Origin: a virus
DNA length: 31,484 nt
Reading direction: 5' to 3' (one strand)
IMG/VR virus record: IMGVR_UViG_3300033148_001203
Location: 1-31,484 of that record
The position numbers and the translations under genes were made by a program. Positions within the stretch are counted from its first letter, which is position 1; the number at the start of each line of letters is the position of its first letter. Of this stretch, positions 23,904 to 29,842 are shown one piece after another. The notes beneath the pieces are model-generated. The model was not told the DNA's origin. It saw only the letters and a program-made list of their open reading frames with translations, and ran no database searches.

Positions 23904-24895
23904 GACTCACCTCCAAATTTTTCGGTGCGCCTGAAAATTATCTTCGTGGCATAGAACCAATTCTTTTTGTCCACATATTCAGACGCAATGTCGTTCGTGT
24001 TGCCGTCGCAATCAAGAAAGTGTGCGAACGAATATGCAACGTTGTCAACCGTAAGCCCCTTCGTATTCGTGCGTGGCTTTGAATGTGTGTTAATCGAATA
24101 CGTTGGATAGCCTCTCGACCAGTCGAGCCTGAACCCTATCTCCGTGTAAGGTTCGAGTCTAACGCACTCGCAAACGCCCTCGGTCTTGTTGCACGCCGCG
24201 CATGTCGTGGGGTGGGGATTCTCTCTAAATCCTTGGTTCACCTCAAGTTTCTCGCAGGAGTGATAAGATGCAGTACCAATGAGTAACGAGGCTTCGGGCT
24301 TCTCCACTTCCTTCGGCGGCATTGTCATGCCCGATATGAAAGTTCCTCCGACTACGAGTTCCTTCGGCGGCAACTCCCCAAGCTCGCGCAAGCTGTCTAT
24401 GTGCTGTTGCAGGGCTTCGCGGTTGTTGGGGTGTCGGATGTCGCTTTTGGACAGAGTGGACCCGTAAATTTCTGCATGTGTTATTGTACAGTCCTCGACC
24501 GCTCTCCAATCCACGCCCTTTGGTATCACGCACGCCTTTACGGTGTCCTCTGCGTTCGGTTCGCATGGTCGGGCGCAGTCCCACGCTAACTGATACGTGG
24601 ATGAGTTAGCGACTTCATCGACCATCGTCAAGAATCGCGAACCCCTCATTTCGATAAACGCTCTAGGCGGACGTAATTGCTCTCCGTCATCATTTACCTC
24701 AACGATATCTCCCTGCTTGGGGGTCGGGACGAGGATTAGGTAGCTTTCGTTTATAAAGGCAAATTCTGCTTTTTGCACGTTGCCATTGGCGTCCACAAAC
24801 AATTCGCCGTGCTTCGGGAGTCTGATCCCATCCGCATGCGGCATGTAGCCCTCGGGTACGTTCACTTTGATTTCGTAGGTGTTTGTCTCTTTCAT
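23900..24895 (-). CDS. Unknown phage protein, Cys-rich C-terminus (331 aa)
   Basis: I place the start at ATG 24895 (MKETNTYEIKVNVPEGY), behind AAGGAGTAGAGACC; a longer frame reaching into the tRNA-like gene is excluded. The N-terminal third is acidic with a strand pattern (SYLILVPTPKQGDIVEVNDDG), then IEMRGSRFLTMVDEVANSSTYQLAWDCARPC. The C-terminal third has HPTTCAACNKTEGVCECVRL, a C-x-x-C ... C-x-C zinc-like site. A terminator sits just upstream, so it may begin a new transcript or be read through. I do not recognise the family. Confidence 0.55.
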   Translation of the reverse strand: MKETNTYEIKVNVPEGYMPHADGIRLPKHGELFVDANGNVQKAEFAFINESYLILVPTPKQGDIVEVNDDGEQLRPPRAFIEMRGSRFLTMVDEVANSSTYQLAWDCARPCEPNAEDTVKACVIPKGVDWRAVEDCTITHAEIYGSTLSKSDIRHPNNREALQQHIDSLRELGELPPKELVVGGTFISGMTMPPKEVEKPEASLLIGTASYHSCEKLEVNQGFRENPHPTTCAACNKTEGVCECVRLEPYTEIGFRLDWSRGYPTYSINTHSKPRTNTKGLTVDNVAYSFAHFLDCDGNTNDIASEYVDKKNWFYATKIIFRRTEKFGGES

Positions 24896-24914
24896 GGTCT
24901 CTACTCCTTGGTTT

Positions 24915-24942
24915 GAAAAACAGGGAGGAACTAGCTCCCTGT
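24915..24942 (-). terminator. Terminator after the tRNA/tmRNA pair
   Basis: On the minus strand an 8-bp stem ACAGGGAG / CTCCCTGT with a 7-base loop is followed by TTTTC (plus-strand A run at 24916-24920). It ends 33 bases past the tRNA-like gene and would close the stable-RNA transcript. The ribosome site of the next gene lies just behind it. Confidence 0.75.
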
Positions 24943-24975
24943 CACATAATTGCAAACATCCCTTTCGGGAATTAA

Positions 24976-25055
24976 AGTATGCGACGGGACTTGAACCCGC
25001 ATCCACTGTCGTGTTAACGATGCATCCAGTGCTCTACCAATTAAGCTACGCATAC
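24976..25055 (-). tRNA. tRNA-like gene with an abnormal anticodon arm
   Basis: The ends are canonical: acceptor GTATGCG (25055-25049) with CGCATAC (24983-24977), D arm GCTT-AATTGGTA-GAGC, and T arm GCGGG-TTCAAGT-CCCGT. Between the D arm and the variable bases there are 24 nt (CTGGATGCATCGTTAACACGACAG), against 17 in a normal tRNA, and no 5-bp stem with a 7-base loop can be drawn. Removing the six bases GATGCA (25021-25026) would leave a perfect CTGTC/GACAG stem with an eight-base loop GTTAACAC. The amino acid identity cannot be read; GUU in the loop hints at Asn but does not prove it. No CCA is encoded. It may be a damaged tRNA, or one with an insertion. Confidence 0.6.
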
Positions 25056-25084
25056 TCTGCGGATATATACCCGTCCGCTGGGTT

Positions 25085-25441
25085 TGGTGGAGGCGGCGGG
25101 AGTCGAACCCGCGTCCTGCGATGCATCCAATGTTCCATTATACATGCTTTTGCCAGCCTTACTCTTATGACGCGAAGGAGCTGTCTTCCTCCGGCGACCA
25201 GTGTCTTTCAAGTCCTTCTCTGGGCTTGGACATTATGCGTGCCAATTTGACTTCCCTTCAATATGGCTAAAAGGTTAACCAGTCACTCCGGAGAGTAGAC
25301 TAGGCTACAGCTTGCTCACGCAAGCCTGAGAACATAATCGGTTTAGCAATTATCTTCGTGATCGGCTTTTAAGGAGGCCAACCGATCAACCTCCGCATGT
25401 GGTGACATATTCAGCAACACAGTCGAAACCATGTCGCCCCC
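25085..25441 (-). ncRNA. ssrA: tmRNA (trans-translation RNA)
   Basis: The 357-nt gene is complete. The 5' end GGGGGCG (25441-25435) pairs with CGCCTCC (25095-25089), followed by A and an encoded CCA. The D-like arm is ATGGTTTCGACT and the T arm GCGGG-TTCGACT-CCCGC. After TTGGCCTCCTTAAAAGCC a resume codon GCT (25347-25345), preceded by TAATT, opens a tag frame of 15 codons, AKPIMFSGLREQAVA, ending in TAG at 25300. The resume codon is at nt ~95, as in E. coli (90). The tag ends in Ala-Val-Ala, a plausible ClpXP degron. tmRNA rescues stalled ribosomes together with host SmpB. It is flanked by phage genes on the same strand, so it is phage-borne here. Confidence 0.92.
25300..25347 (-). other. tmRNA tag reading frame
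   Basis: This part of the tmRNA encodes AKPIMFSGLREQAVA and a TAG stop. It was chosen because it is the only one of the three frames after the conserved GGCCTC...AAAAGCC segment that begins at a base context like the E. coli resume site (A at -4, T at -5) and ends in small residues. The length (15) is longer than the usual 8-12. Confidence 0.75.
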
Positions 25442-25472
25442 AAATTGTAAAAGAACACCAGCCCGAAGGCTT

Positions 25473-25491
25473 GGCGGGTGTGTTACCCGCC
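25473..25491 (-). terminator. Hairpin pair upstream of tmRNA, possible terminator of the upstream gene
   Basis: A 7-bp stem GGCGGGT-AACAC-ACCCGCC lies here, followed on the minus strand by a second small hairpin AGCC-TTCG-GGCT (25461-25472). On the plus strand the first stem is followed by TTTATTATAATA, so it could stop plus-strand reading. On the minus strand no U run follows, so it may instead be a 5' leader or processing site of the tmRNA. A TATAAT string lies just before it on the minus strand, but no -35 box is visible. Confidence 0.35.
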
Positions 25492-25528
25492 TTTATTATA
25501 ATATGCTTACTTTCATTCCTCCTAGATT

Positions 25529-25909
25529 TCATCTTCTTTTCTTTTTGCTTGGTTCTTGTCCTGGGTCCAAAAAACACACTTCACAATCCTTTTTAAACTT
25601 ATGCCCGTGTGGGCATTCAGGCTGAGCAACACTCTGGGGAGGTTGTTCCTTTGGCTTGAACCCCATTTCGCACAAAGTAAACAACAGGTGTTCAACCGCA
25701 TCATGTGGCAAAGTGATGCTATGAAGGCCATCTCCAATAGAGATACACACTGGTCCGGCAGATAAGTTACCATGATGCTCACCTTCGGAATCAAACAGTT
25801 TGAAGGATCTGCCCTCCTCTTTCTCCAGTTCGTTCACAAGAGCCGCAAGTTCAGCTCCTTTCACGTCAATTTCTTTTCTCTTTTCTTTTAGTAATTGAAC
25901 ATGTGTCAT
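25529..25909 (-). CDS. Small helical protein with Cys/His C-terminus (126 aa)
   Basis: I place the start at ATG 25909 (MTHVQLLKEKRKE), within ATGA over the upstream stop and behind GGAGAAAAAG. The N-terminal ~40 residues form a charged coiled coil (KRKEIDVKGAELAALVNELEKEEG). The middle is beta-like (FKLFDSEGEHHGNLSAGPVCISIGDGLHSITLPHDAVEHLLFTL). The C-terminal end holds CPHGHKFKKDCEVCF, a C-x-x-x-H... C-x-x-C metal-like cluster, then a Lys/Arg tail. Unknown function. Confidence 0.6.
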   Translation of the reverse strand: MTHVQLLKEKRKEIDVKGAELAALVNELEKEEGRSFKLFDSEGEHHGNLSAGPVCISIGDGLHSITLPHDAVEHLLFTLCEMGFKPKEQPPQSVAQPECPHGHKFKKDCEVCFLDPGQEPSKKKRR

Positions 25910-26211
25910 TCTTTTTCTCCTGTTGTAGGTTTTTTCTTTGTCTCCATATTCTTTTCCAGTTTCAGACAATCCTCTTTACTTAATCCATGCCCTATTGCCT
26001 CACGAGGTGTGAGATTAAGCTCTTTCAGATATTCGGGCAATGGGTCAGGAACGTTTTCACAATTCCAAAACCACCATTGATCCGCTATGGATTGCGAGGT
26101 TGCCAACTGGTAGGTTATCCCAAGCTCCTTCATAACGACTTGTGGATTTCCCCTCACCATATTTAGCTGTTCTTCCTTCATCGAGGGCCATACACGGTAT
26201 CTAAGATTCAT
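25906..26211 (-). CDS. Hypothetical phage protein (101 aa)
   Basis: The protein begins MNLRYRVWPSMKEEQLN behind an AAAGGAGAACAGAT leader and ends in the ATGA shared with the next gene. It contains VVMKELGITYQLATSQSIADQWWFWNCENVPDPLPEYLKELNLTPREAIGHGLS. The end region reads like a short two-helix DNA-binding domain (LPEYLKELNLTPREAIGHGLSKEDC), but this is only an impression. Likely cytoplasmic. Confidence 0.55.
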   Translation of the reverse strand: MNLRYRVWPSMKEEQLNMVRGNPQVVMKELGITYQLATSQSIADQWWFWNCENVPDPLPEYLKELNLTPREAIGHGLSKEDCLKLEKNMETKKKPTTGEKE

Positions 26212-26226
26212 ATCTGTTCTCCTTTC

Positions 26227-26568
26227 TTAATTCTTTGGAATATGATGGAATGCACCGTTATCGCGCAAAACAAGGCCCCGCGCCACTAAAGACTCCATGC
26301 ACTTTACCGTTGCTGAGGGAGACACTCCTATGCGCATAATGGGCTTATCCTGGACGGAATCCCAGTACCCATGGTGCTTCAACCACTCCAAAGCATATTT
26401 CTGACAGTAACCAAGGCCCTTTCGTGGGTCTTTCCTGCGATCCTCTTTGTTCTGTTGTATGCGTGCATAATCATTTAGGTCTGCCAATACTTCAGAGAGG
26501 GACATTTGCTCACCATCTTTAAGTATGGCGGCTCCATTACCACAAATTCCTTCTGTATACTTATTCAT
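26227..26568 (-). CDS. Small winged-helix-like protein (113 aa)
   Basis: The last ~55 residues (YALEWLKHHGYWDSVQDKPIMRIGVSPSATVKCMESLVARGLVLRDNGAFHHI) have the pattern of a winged helix: helix, short turn, S-x-S-A-T-V-x-x-x-x-E-x-L-V-A-R-G-L-V-L-R-D as recognition helix plus wing. This suggests DNA binding, possibly a transcription regulator of this early-type operon. The start overlaps the neighbour's stop by one base (TAATG). Confidence 0.55.
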   Translation of the reverse strand: MNKYTEGICGNGAAILKDGEQMSLSEVLADLNDYARIQQNKEDRRKDPRKGLGYCQKYALEWLKHHGYWDSVQDKPIMRIGVSPSATVKCMESLVARGLVLRDNGAFHHIPKN

Positions 26569-26774
26569 TATTCAGTCTCCTCTTCTTTTATGCTCCAATC
26601 AGTTTCCCAGCATTCATCATCGCGGAACGCCCAGAACTCTTTTGGTTCGCAAAGAATGCCGTCTTCAAATTCAAACAGATGGCCGGTTTGTTTCATTGAT
26701 TCTTCATCGGTAAAGTATCGGTGAGTGAGGGTCTTCCCTTCTTTAAGTGCTTTGATTGCTTCTTTCTTGATCAT
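26568..26774 (-). CDS. Small acidic protein (68 aa)
   Basis: The start is ATG 26774 (MIKKEAIKALKEGKTLTHRYF) behind GGAGGAACAAATAAG; a longer upstream frame overlaps another gene and lacks a ribosome site. The pattern K-A-L-K-E-G-K-T-L-T-H-R-Y-F, then H-L-F-E-F-E-D-G and E-F-W-A-F-R-D-D-E-C-W-E, is seen in small phage proteins of unknown role, often with a Trp-rich acidic end. Confidence 0.65.
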   Translation of the reverse strand: MIKKEAIKALKEGKTLTHRYFTDEESMKQTGHLFEFEDGILCEPKEFWAFRDDECWETDWSIKEEETE

Positions 26775-26775
26775 C

Positions 26776-26952
26776 TTATTTGTTCCTCCGTTCTTTACAT
26801 TTCCTAAAGATGAAGCTTGCTTCGCGAATTGCCTCGTCTTTGGATTGTGGTTGGTTAAAATCAAACAATTCACATCCAGGATGCATGATATCAAGAAATT
26901 CACAAAGGCTTTTTATGCTTAGTTTCCTCATGGCATATAATCCGTGTGCCAT
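26776..26952 (-). CDS. Small hypothetical protein (58 aa, or 51 from the inner start)
   Basis: This short frame ends in TAA one base before the next ATG (TAAGATG). It encodes MAHGLYAMRKLSIKSLCEFLDIMHPG and an acidic-to-basic helix (SKDEAIREASFIFRKCKERRNK). The inner Met (26931, MRKLSIKSL) is as likely as 26952; no start has a strong ribosome site. The neat fit between genes and the sensible amino acid content support it. Confidence 0.45.
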   Translation of the reverse strand: MAHGLYAMRKLSIKSLCEFLDIMHPGCELFDFNQPQSKDEAIREASFIFRKCKERRNK

Positions 26953-26980
26953 GCGATGATGTTGGCGGTTTACTTTTTAC

Positions 26981-27282
26981 TCATAATCTATTCCTTGCAC
27001 TCTTTTTGAGATAGTGGTTTATTGTTTGTGAGATGTACCCAAGCGGGTGTATAGCGGTTTTAACGGCGATGGGTTGGAATGCTACTCTCAGACGGTAATT
27101 CTTCGCGTGGTTCTCTATTTCCACCACCCATGCAGTCGTAACACCTTCGTCATCCTTTATCTCATAAGCTCTATGGGGGTGCTGACCTCGCTTGAACCTC
27201 TCGAACGTCCATTCTTCACGTACTTATCCGCTTTTGCTTCGGCTTTCTTATAATTCTCTTTCCATTGTTCCCATACTTTCAT
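26981..27282 (-). pseudogene. Small gene broken by a frameshift
   Basis: It starts at ATG 27282 behind a strong GGAGGATACACACC site and reads MKVWEQWKENYKKAEAKADKYV..., then meets a stop after 41 codons. The -1 frame, starting after its own TAA near codon 19, continues with EEWTFERFKRGQHPHRAYEIKDD and on to TGA 26981, about 80 sensible residues (V-V-E-I-E-N-H-A-K-N-Y-R-L-R-V-A-F). The two halves read as one ~100-residue protein if a base is missing or extra around 27210-27225. No slippery heptamer is present there. It could be a sequencing error, a real pseudogene, or two proteins. Confidence 0.5.
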
Positions 27283-27297
27283 GGTGTGTATCCTCCG

Positions 27298-27885
27298 TTA
27301 GAATTTTTTACCGTGCATATGTTCGCGTCCTGCATTGAACTTCATCTTTTCGCGTATGGCCCCCGTCAGGTTATACCCGAACCCATGGCAGAAGTCCATA
27401 ACGCGAATAACAACGTCTGCCATCTCTTCCTCAACACCCGTGAACTCGGGTATGTGCTCACTCGGGGAATTGTCGTGGCGCAATGCTTCCAAAGCCCCAG
27501 ACAATTCCGAATGCATCAAAGCAATCATCATGCCTTTGTTCCTTCCCTCCTTGTCTTTCCAGAACCCTTTGTCCACCGCATGCTGGTGTATCTCCGTCGC
27601 GAGGTCATCCATATAACCACACGCACGGTTCTTGTCTCGTTCATTCATTGCGTTGGTTCTTTCGTTTTTCAACTCTATCTGTTTCATGTTCCAGATGTGG
27701 ATGTGGGCGGGCTTGCCGTTTGGTGAGTTGGAACGTTCTTCCATCCCGCATAAAATGTAACATCCGCACTTTTTGCAACTTACCTCAATTCTGTGATACT
27801 CTGCGTTGTGATACTCGTAAACAAACTGCTTTGTGTCACAAGCAACGCATGCAACTATTAAACTTTCTTGTATTTTAGAACTCAT
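27298..27885 (-). CDS. Zinc-ribbon + MazG-like nucleotide pyrophosphohydrolase
   Basis: The 195-residue protein has an N-terminal C-x-x-C ... C-x-x-C zinc ribbon (Cys13, 16, 37, 40). The C-terminal part (residues ~90-195) follows the all-alpha MazG/dUTPase-like pattern: MHSELSGALEALRH (Glu127, Glu133), SEHIPEFTGVEEEMADVVIRVMD (Glu154, Asp157; the E-x-x-D part of the metal site) and MKFNAGREHMHGKKF at the end. Proteins with this ending are common in phages. It should hydrolyse a nucleoside triphosphate to the monophosphate and pyrophosphate, perhaps altering the nucleotide pool or alarmone levels. It starts behind AAAGGAAACCACACC and probably leads the leftward operon. Confidence 0.75.
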   Translation of the reverse strand: MSSKIQESLIVACVACDTKQFVYEYHNAEYHRIEVSCKKCGCYILCGMEERSNSPNGKPAHIHIWNMKQIELKNERTNAMNERDKNRACGYMDDLATEIHQHAVDKGFWKDKEGRNKGMMIALMHSELSGALEALRHDNSPSEHIPEFTGVEEEMADVVIRVMDFCHGFGYNLTGAIREKMKFNAGREHMHGKKF

Positions 27886-27923
27886 GGTGTGGTTTCCTTT
27901 TATTGTTTATTCTTGGCTTAACT

Positions 27924-27929
27924 ATTATA
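27924..27929 (-). promoter_or_regulatory. Candidate -10 box for the leftward operon
   Basis: TATAAT on the minus strand lies 39 bases upstream of the MazG-like start, at a good distance for a promoter with a short leader. The -35 area (27947-27952) does not match TTGACA well, so it may need an activator or be chance in an A+T-rich stretch. Confidence 0.3.
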
Positions 27930-27996
27930 TGGTATTATTCATTCTTTCTACACTATTGCACTGGTGTATTCTTTGATGCCATTACACTTCCTCATT

Positions 27997-28056
27997 ATAT
28001 ACGAATGCGATAACTATGCGACCTTTCGCAATACCTATACTTTCGCATTCGTATAT
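27997..28056. repeat. 14-bp inverted repeat with internal TGCGA half-sites
   Basis: ATATACGAATGCGA (27997-28010) is repeated exactly inverted as TCGCATTCGTATAT (28043-28056), with 32 bases between. Inside the spacer lies another pair, TGCGA (28017-28021) and TCGCA (28026-28030). Four half-sites are thus arranged symmetrically. This looks like a regulator binding region or part of an origin, in the gene-free stretch upstream of the MazG-like gene. Confidence 0.6.
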
Positions 28057-28084
28057 TGGCACTGCTTCTAACTCTATTATAACA

Positions 28085-28182
28085 TCGGGAATAGGGTGCT
28101 TCGTTTCTATTATATTAATTCGGGAATTACATGCTTCGTTTCTATATTCGTAATTCATATACCCCCCCCCCCATTCGGGAAT
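28085..28182. repeat. 35-bp direct repeats ahead of the C tract
   Basis: TCGGGAAT starts at 28085, 28120 and 28175, and TGCTTCGTTTCTAT occurs at 28097 and 28132. This gives two 35-bp units plus a partial third. A run of 11 C (28162-28172) lies before the third copy. The segment codes for nothing visible and probably belongs to a control or replication region. Confidence 0.6.
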
Positions 28183-28252
28183 TAGGGGTAATTTTTTATT
28201 CTATGATGGACGTGTTCGTGAACATCAAAACTCACCCCCCCATTTGTTTTGA

Positions 28253-28306
28253 TTTAGGCTTGCCTAAAACTCTTAGGCTTGCCTAAAACTCTTAGGCTTG
28301 CCTAAA
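28253..28306. repeat. Three tandem copies of the TTTAGGCTTGCCTAAA palindrome
   Basis: Three palindromes follow each other with a 19-bp period (unit TTAGGCTTGCCTAAAACTC). Each has 7-bp arms TTTAGGC/GCCTAAA, or slightly shorter, around a TT centre. A further half-like GCCTAGG follows at 28311. Palindromes of this kind are typical dimer operators. They lie between the MazG-like operon and the abnormal island. Confidence 0.75.
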
Positions 28307-28309
28307 CCC

Positions 28310-28758
28310 TGCCTAGGGGCATGGTATGGGCGTGTGGTTTGTTGCGGTTAAGGCGTGTGTAATTACGTGCAAATGCAGGGGGTGTATATAAGGGGGTAGG
28401 GCGGGCGTGTACAACAAAACCTATACAAAACATACTATAAAGCACCCTACAACACAAGGGGGGCACACATACCAGTATACACGTGGGTATTGTATTGCTT
28501 GTAAGGTATGGCGTGTATTGTGGTTTATATAGGGTGTTTTTATGGTAGTGGTATGGGGGTTGTTGTGTGGTGGTATTGTGTGGTGGTATATAATGGGGGT
28601 ATATACTTACGCGTGTGCATGTGGGGCGTTATGCGTATGCATGCGTACACGTAGGGGCACGCATTATGCACACGCGCGTATGGTTGCCATGTGTGGGGGT
28701 GTTATAGCCTGTGCGTTTGTGTGTGCCCTACAATGCCCTGTGTTGCGTTGTGTGCAAT
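28310..28758. other. G+T-rich stretch with no convincing gene
   Basis: The plus strand is dominated by G and T with many TGTG and GGGG runs; open frames on either strand are short and of odd composition. A plus-strand frame at 28542-28760 is Cys/Trp/Val-rich and lacks a ribosome site. Near the left end TATATAAGGGG occurs at 28385-28395. No promoter or RNA can be supported. Confidence 0.5.
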
Positions 28759-28787
28759 AAAAAACCCCCTACCTATGCGGTGGGGGG
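28759..28787 (-). terminator. Rho-independent terminator, leftward
   Basis: On the minus strand CCCCCCACC-GCATA-GGTAGGGGG (one C-A mismatch) is followed by TTTTTT. It would end leftward transcription of the small island genes upstream of it. Confidence 0.7.
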
Positions 28788-28816
28788 TAATGGGGGTTTA
28801 CGTTACTGTGTGTGCT

Positions 28817-28993
28817 TTACAGGCCCTTGTTGTGGGGTTTGCGTTGCGTTGTGCAATATTGCCTATGTTGGCATGTGGGGCAATGGCAAGGCTTGCGCGG
28901 GGGGCGTGCGATTAGTGGCATGTGTTTGTTGTTTGTTGTTTGTAGGGCCTGTGCGTGTGCGTTAGCGGCTTGTTTGGGTGTGTTGTTTGGCAT
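28817..28993 (-). CDS. Small Cys/His-containing protein of the island (58 aa), doubtful
   Basis: The ATG at 28993 lies two bases past the stop of the preceding frame and follows GGGGGG. The protein is rich in Asn, Gln, Ala and Pro and has CHCPTCQHRQYC, a C-x-C-x-x-C ... C metal-like motif near its end. Coding-strand A+C bias is the same as in the H1-like gene. A terminator comes 30 bases after the stop. The bias alone can create open frames, so this is tentative. Confidence 0.35.
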   Translation of the reverse strand: MPNNTPKQAANAHAQALQTTNNKHMPLIARPPRKPCHCPTCQHRQYCTTQRKPHNKGL

Positions 28994-28997
28994 AGTG

Positions 28998-29213
28998 TTA
29001 AACCCCCCATGTGGCACGCCATACAACGCTATTGCCAAACCCGCCAATACTGGCAACGGGCTTTGCTATTGGCATGGGCCTATTTTGCGTTGTTTGTGTG
29101 CTGTAAACGGTTTGGGCGGTATTTGCGGCTTGCGCTACAGTGGCAACCATAGCAAGGCTTATGGGGCCATTGTAGGCGTGTGAGTTTATTTTGGTGGTTT
29201 TAGTGGTGTGCAT
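28998..29213 (-). CDS. Small Thr/Ala-rich protein of the island (71 aa), doubtful
   Basis: It starts at ATG 29213 behind AAAGG and reads MHTTKTTKINS..., then a hydrophobic small-residue part (SLAMVATVAQAANTAQTV). The frame before the ATG passes through a terminator, so the shorter start is preferred. It follows the H1-like gene and shares its A+C-rich coding strand. No family is recognised. Confidence 0.35.
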   Translation of the reverse strand: MHTTKTTKINSHAYNGPISLAMVATVAQAANTAQTVYSTQTTQNRPMPIAKPVASIGGFGNSVVWRATWGV

Positions 29214-29257
29214 AATGTGTGCCTTTGTGTGTGTGTGGGTTTGCGGTGTGTGGTAAC

Positions 29258-29285
29258 AAAAAAGCCCCACCGTTGCCAGTGGGGC
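29258..29285 (-). terminator. Rho-independent terminator after the H1-like gene
   Basis: On the minus strand GCCCCAC-TGGCAACG-GTGGGGC is followed by TTTTTT. It begins eight bases after the H1-like stop codon, so that gene has its own transcript end. Confidence 0.85.
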
Positions 29286-29292
29286 GCATAAC

Positions 29293-29799
29293 CTATTTTG
29301 CAGGCTGTGGGGTAGCTTTGGGCCAAAGCTGTTTGGCGGTTACGTTAGTGGTGTAAACCGTACCATTTTTGGTGGCCTGTTTGGCAAAGGTAAAACCCCT
29401 TTTGGTTTGCAGGTAATTAACGTGCAATTGTACCCGTGCAACCCTATAGCCAAGTTTAGCGGCTATGGCGGCAAGGGTGTGCTTGTTTGCCACTAGCATT
29501 TGGTCAATTTTTGCGGCTTGCGTACCTTGGCGGCTGTTAAACGCCGTTGTGGGCAATGCTACCTTTTTGGGTGTGGGGGTTTTGGGTGTGGTTGCCTTTG
29601 GTGCTACCTTGGCGGGTGTTGCCTTTGCCTTAATGGCGGCGGCGTTTGCCTTTGCAGTGGTGGCGGTGCGGTTACTGGTGGTTGCTTTGGCGGCTTTGGT
29701 GCTTTTTGCGGTTGCCATGTTTGGCCCCTTGTTTTGTGTGCCCTTGTGGGCGTTGCGGTTTGTGTGTGTGGTTTTGGTTTGCTGTGGTGTGTGTGCCAT
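29293..29799 (-). CDS. Histone H1-like Lys/Ala/Thr-rich protein with a C-terminal winged-helix-like part
   Basis: The start is taken at ATG 29799 (MAHTPQQTK, 168 aa) behind ACAGGGGCCAAAC. A second ATG at 29718 (MATAKSTKAAK, 141 aa) has the same leader, CAAGGGGCCAAAC. Residues ~28-85 are a basic low-complexity region of K, A, T and P (AAIKAKATPAKVAPKATTPKTPTPKK), much like histone H1 tails. The last ~70 residues (KIDQMLVANKHTLAAIAAKLGYRVARVQLHVNYLQTKRGFTF) form helix-turn-helix with a wing, similar in shape to DUF3489-type domains. It should bind DNA, perhaps compacting it or binding the nearby palindromes. Composition differs strongly from the rest of the phage. Confidence 0.7.
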   Translation of the reverse strand: MAHTPQQTKTTHTNRNAHKGTQNKGPNMATAKSTKAAKATTSNRTATTAKANAAAIKAKATPAKVAPKATTPKTPTPKKVALPTTAFNSRQGTQAAKIDQMLVANKHTLAAIAAKLGYRVARVQLHVNYLQTKRGFTFAKQATKNGTVYTTNVTAKQLWPKATPQPAK

Positions 29800-29810
29800 G
29801 TTTGGCCCCT
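29713..29810 (-). repeat. Duplicated start signal AGGGGCCAAACATGGCA
   Basis: A 17-bp block that includes ribosome site and ATG occurs at 29713-29729 and again at 29794-29810, exactly 81 bases (27 codons) apart and in the same frame. This gives two equal starts for the H1-like gene. Confidence 0.7.
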
Positions 29811-29842
29811 GTGTTGGTTGTTTGTGTTGGTGTATGCCACTA

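Noticed and set aside
24896-25006. N-terminal extension of the 331-residue gene through the terminator into the tRNA-like gene (starting MDAGSSPVAY).
   Set aside because: It begins at a GTG inside the tRNA-like gene and crosses a strong terminator. A good ribosome site and ATG lie at 24895.
25085-25441. tmRNA as an attachment site of a prophage in a host chromosome.
   Set aside because: Phage genes lie on both sides on the same strand, and no integrase or duplicated 3' end is seen. It remains possible only if the contig is chimeric.
25386-25577. 63-residue minus-strand frame running into the tmRNA.
   Set aside because: Its second half is tmRNA sequence. Although ATGA coupling with the upstream gene is possible, the composition is that of a structured RNA.
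28253-28306. CRISPR-like array (three 19-bp units).
   Set aside because: The unit has only three bases between palindromes, with no variable spacers and no cas genes.
28542-28965. Plus-strand Cys/Trp/Val-rich frames in the island.
   Set aside because: They lack ribosome sites, overlap each other in several frames and follow from the G+T bias. Terminators and the H1-like gene point to minus-strand coding.
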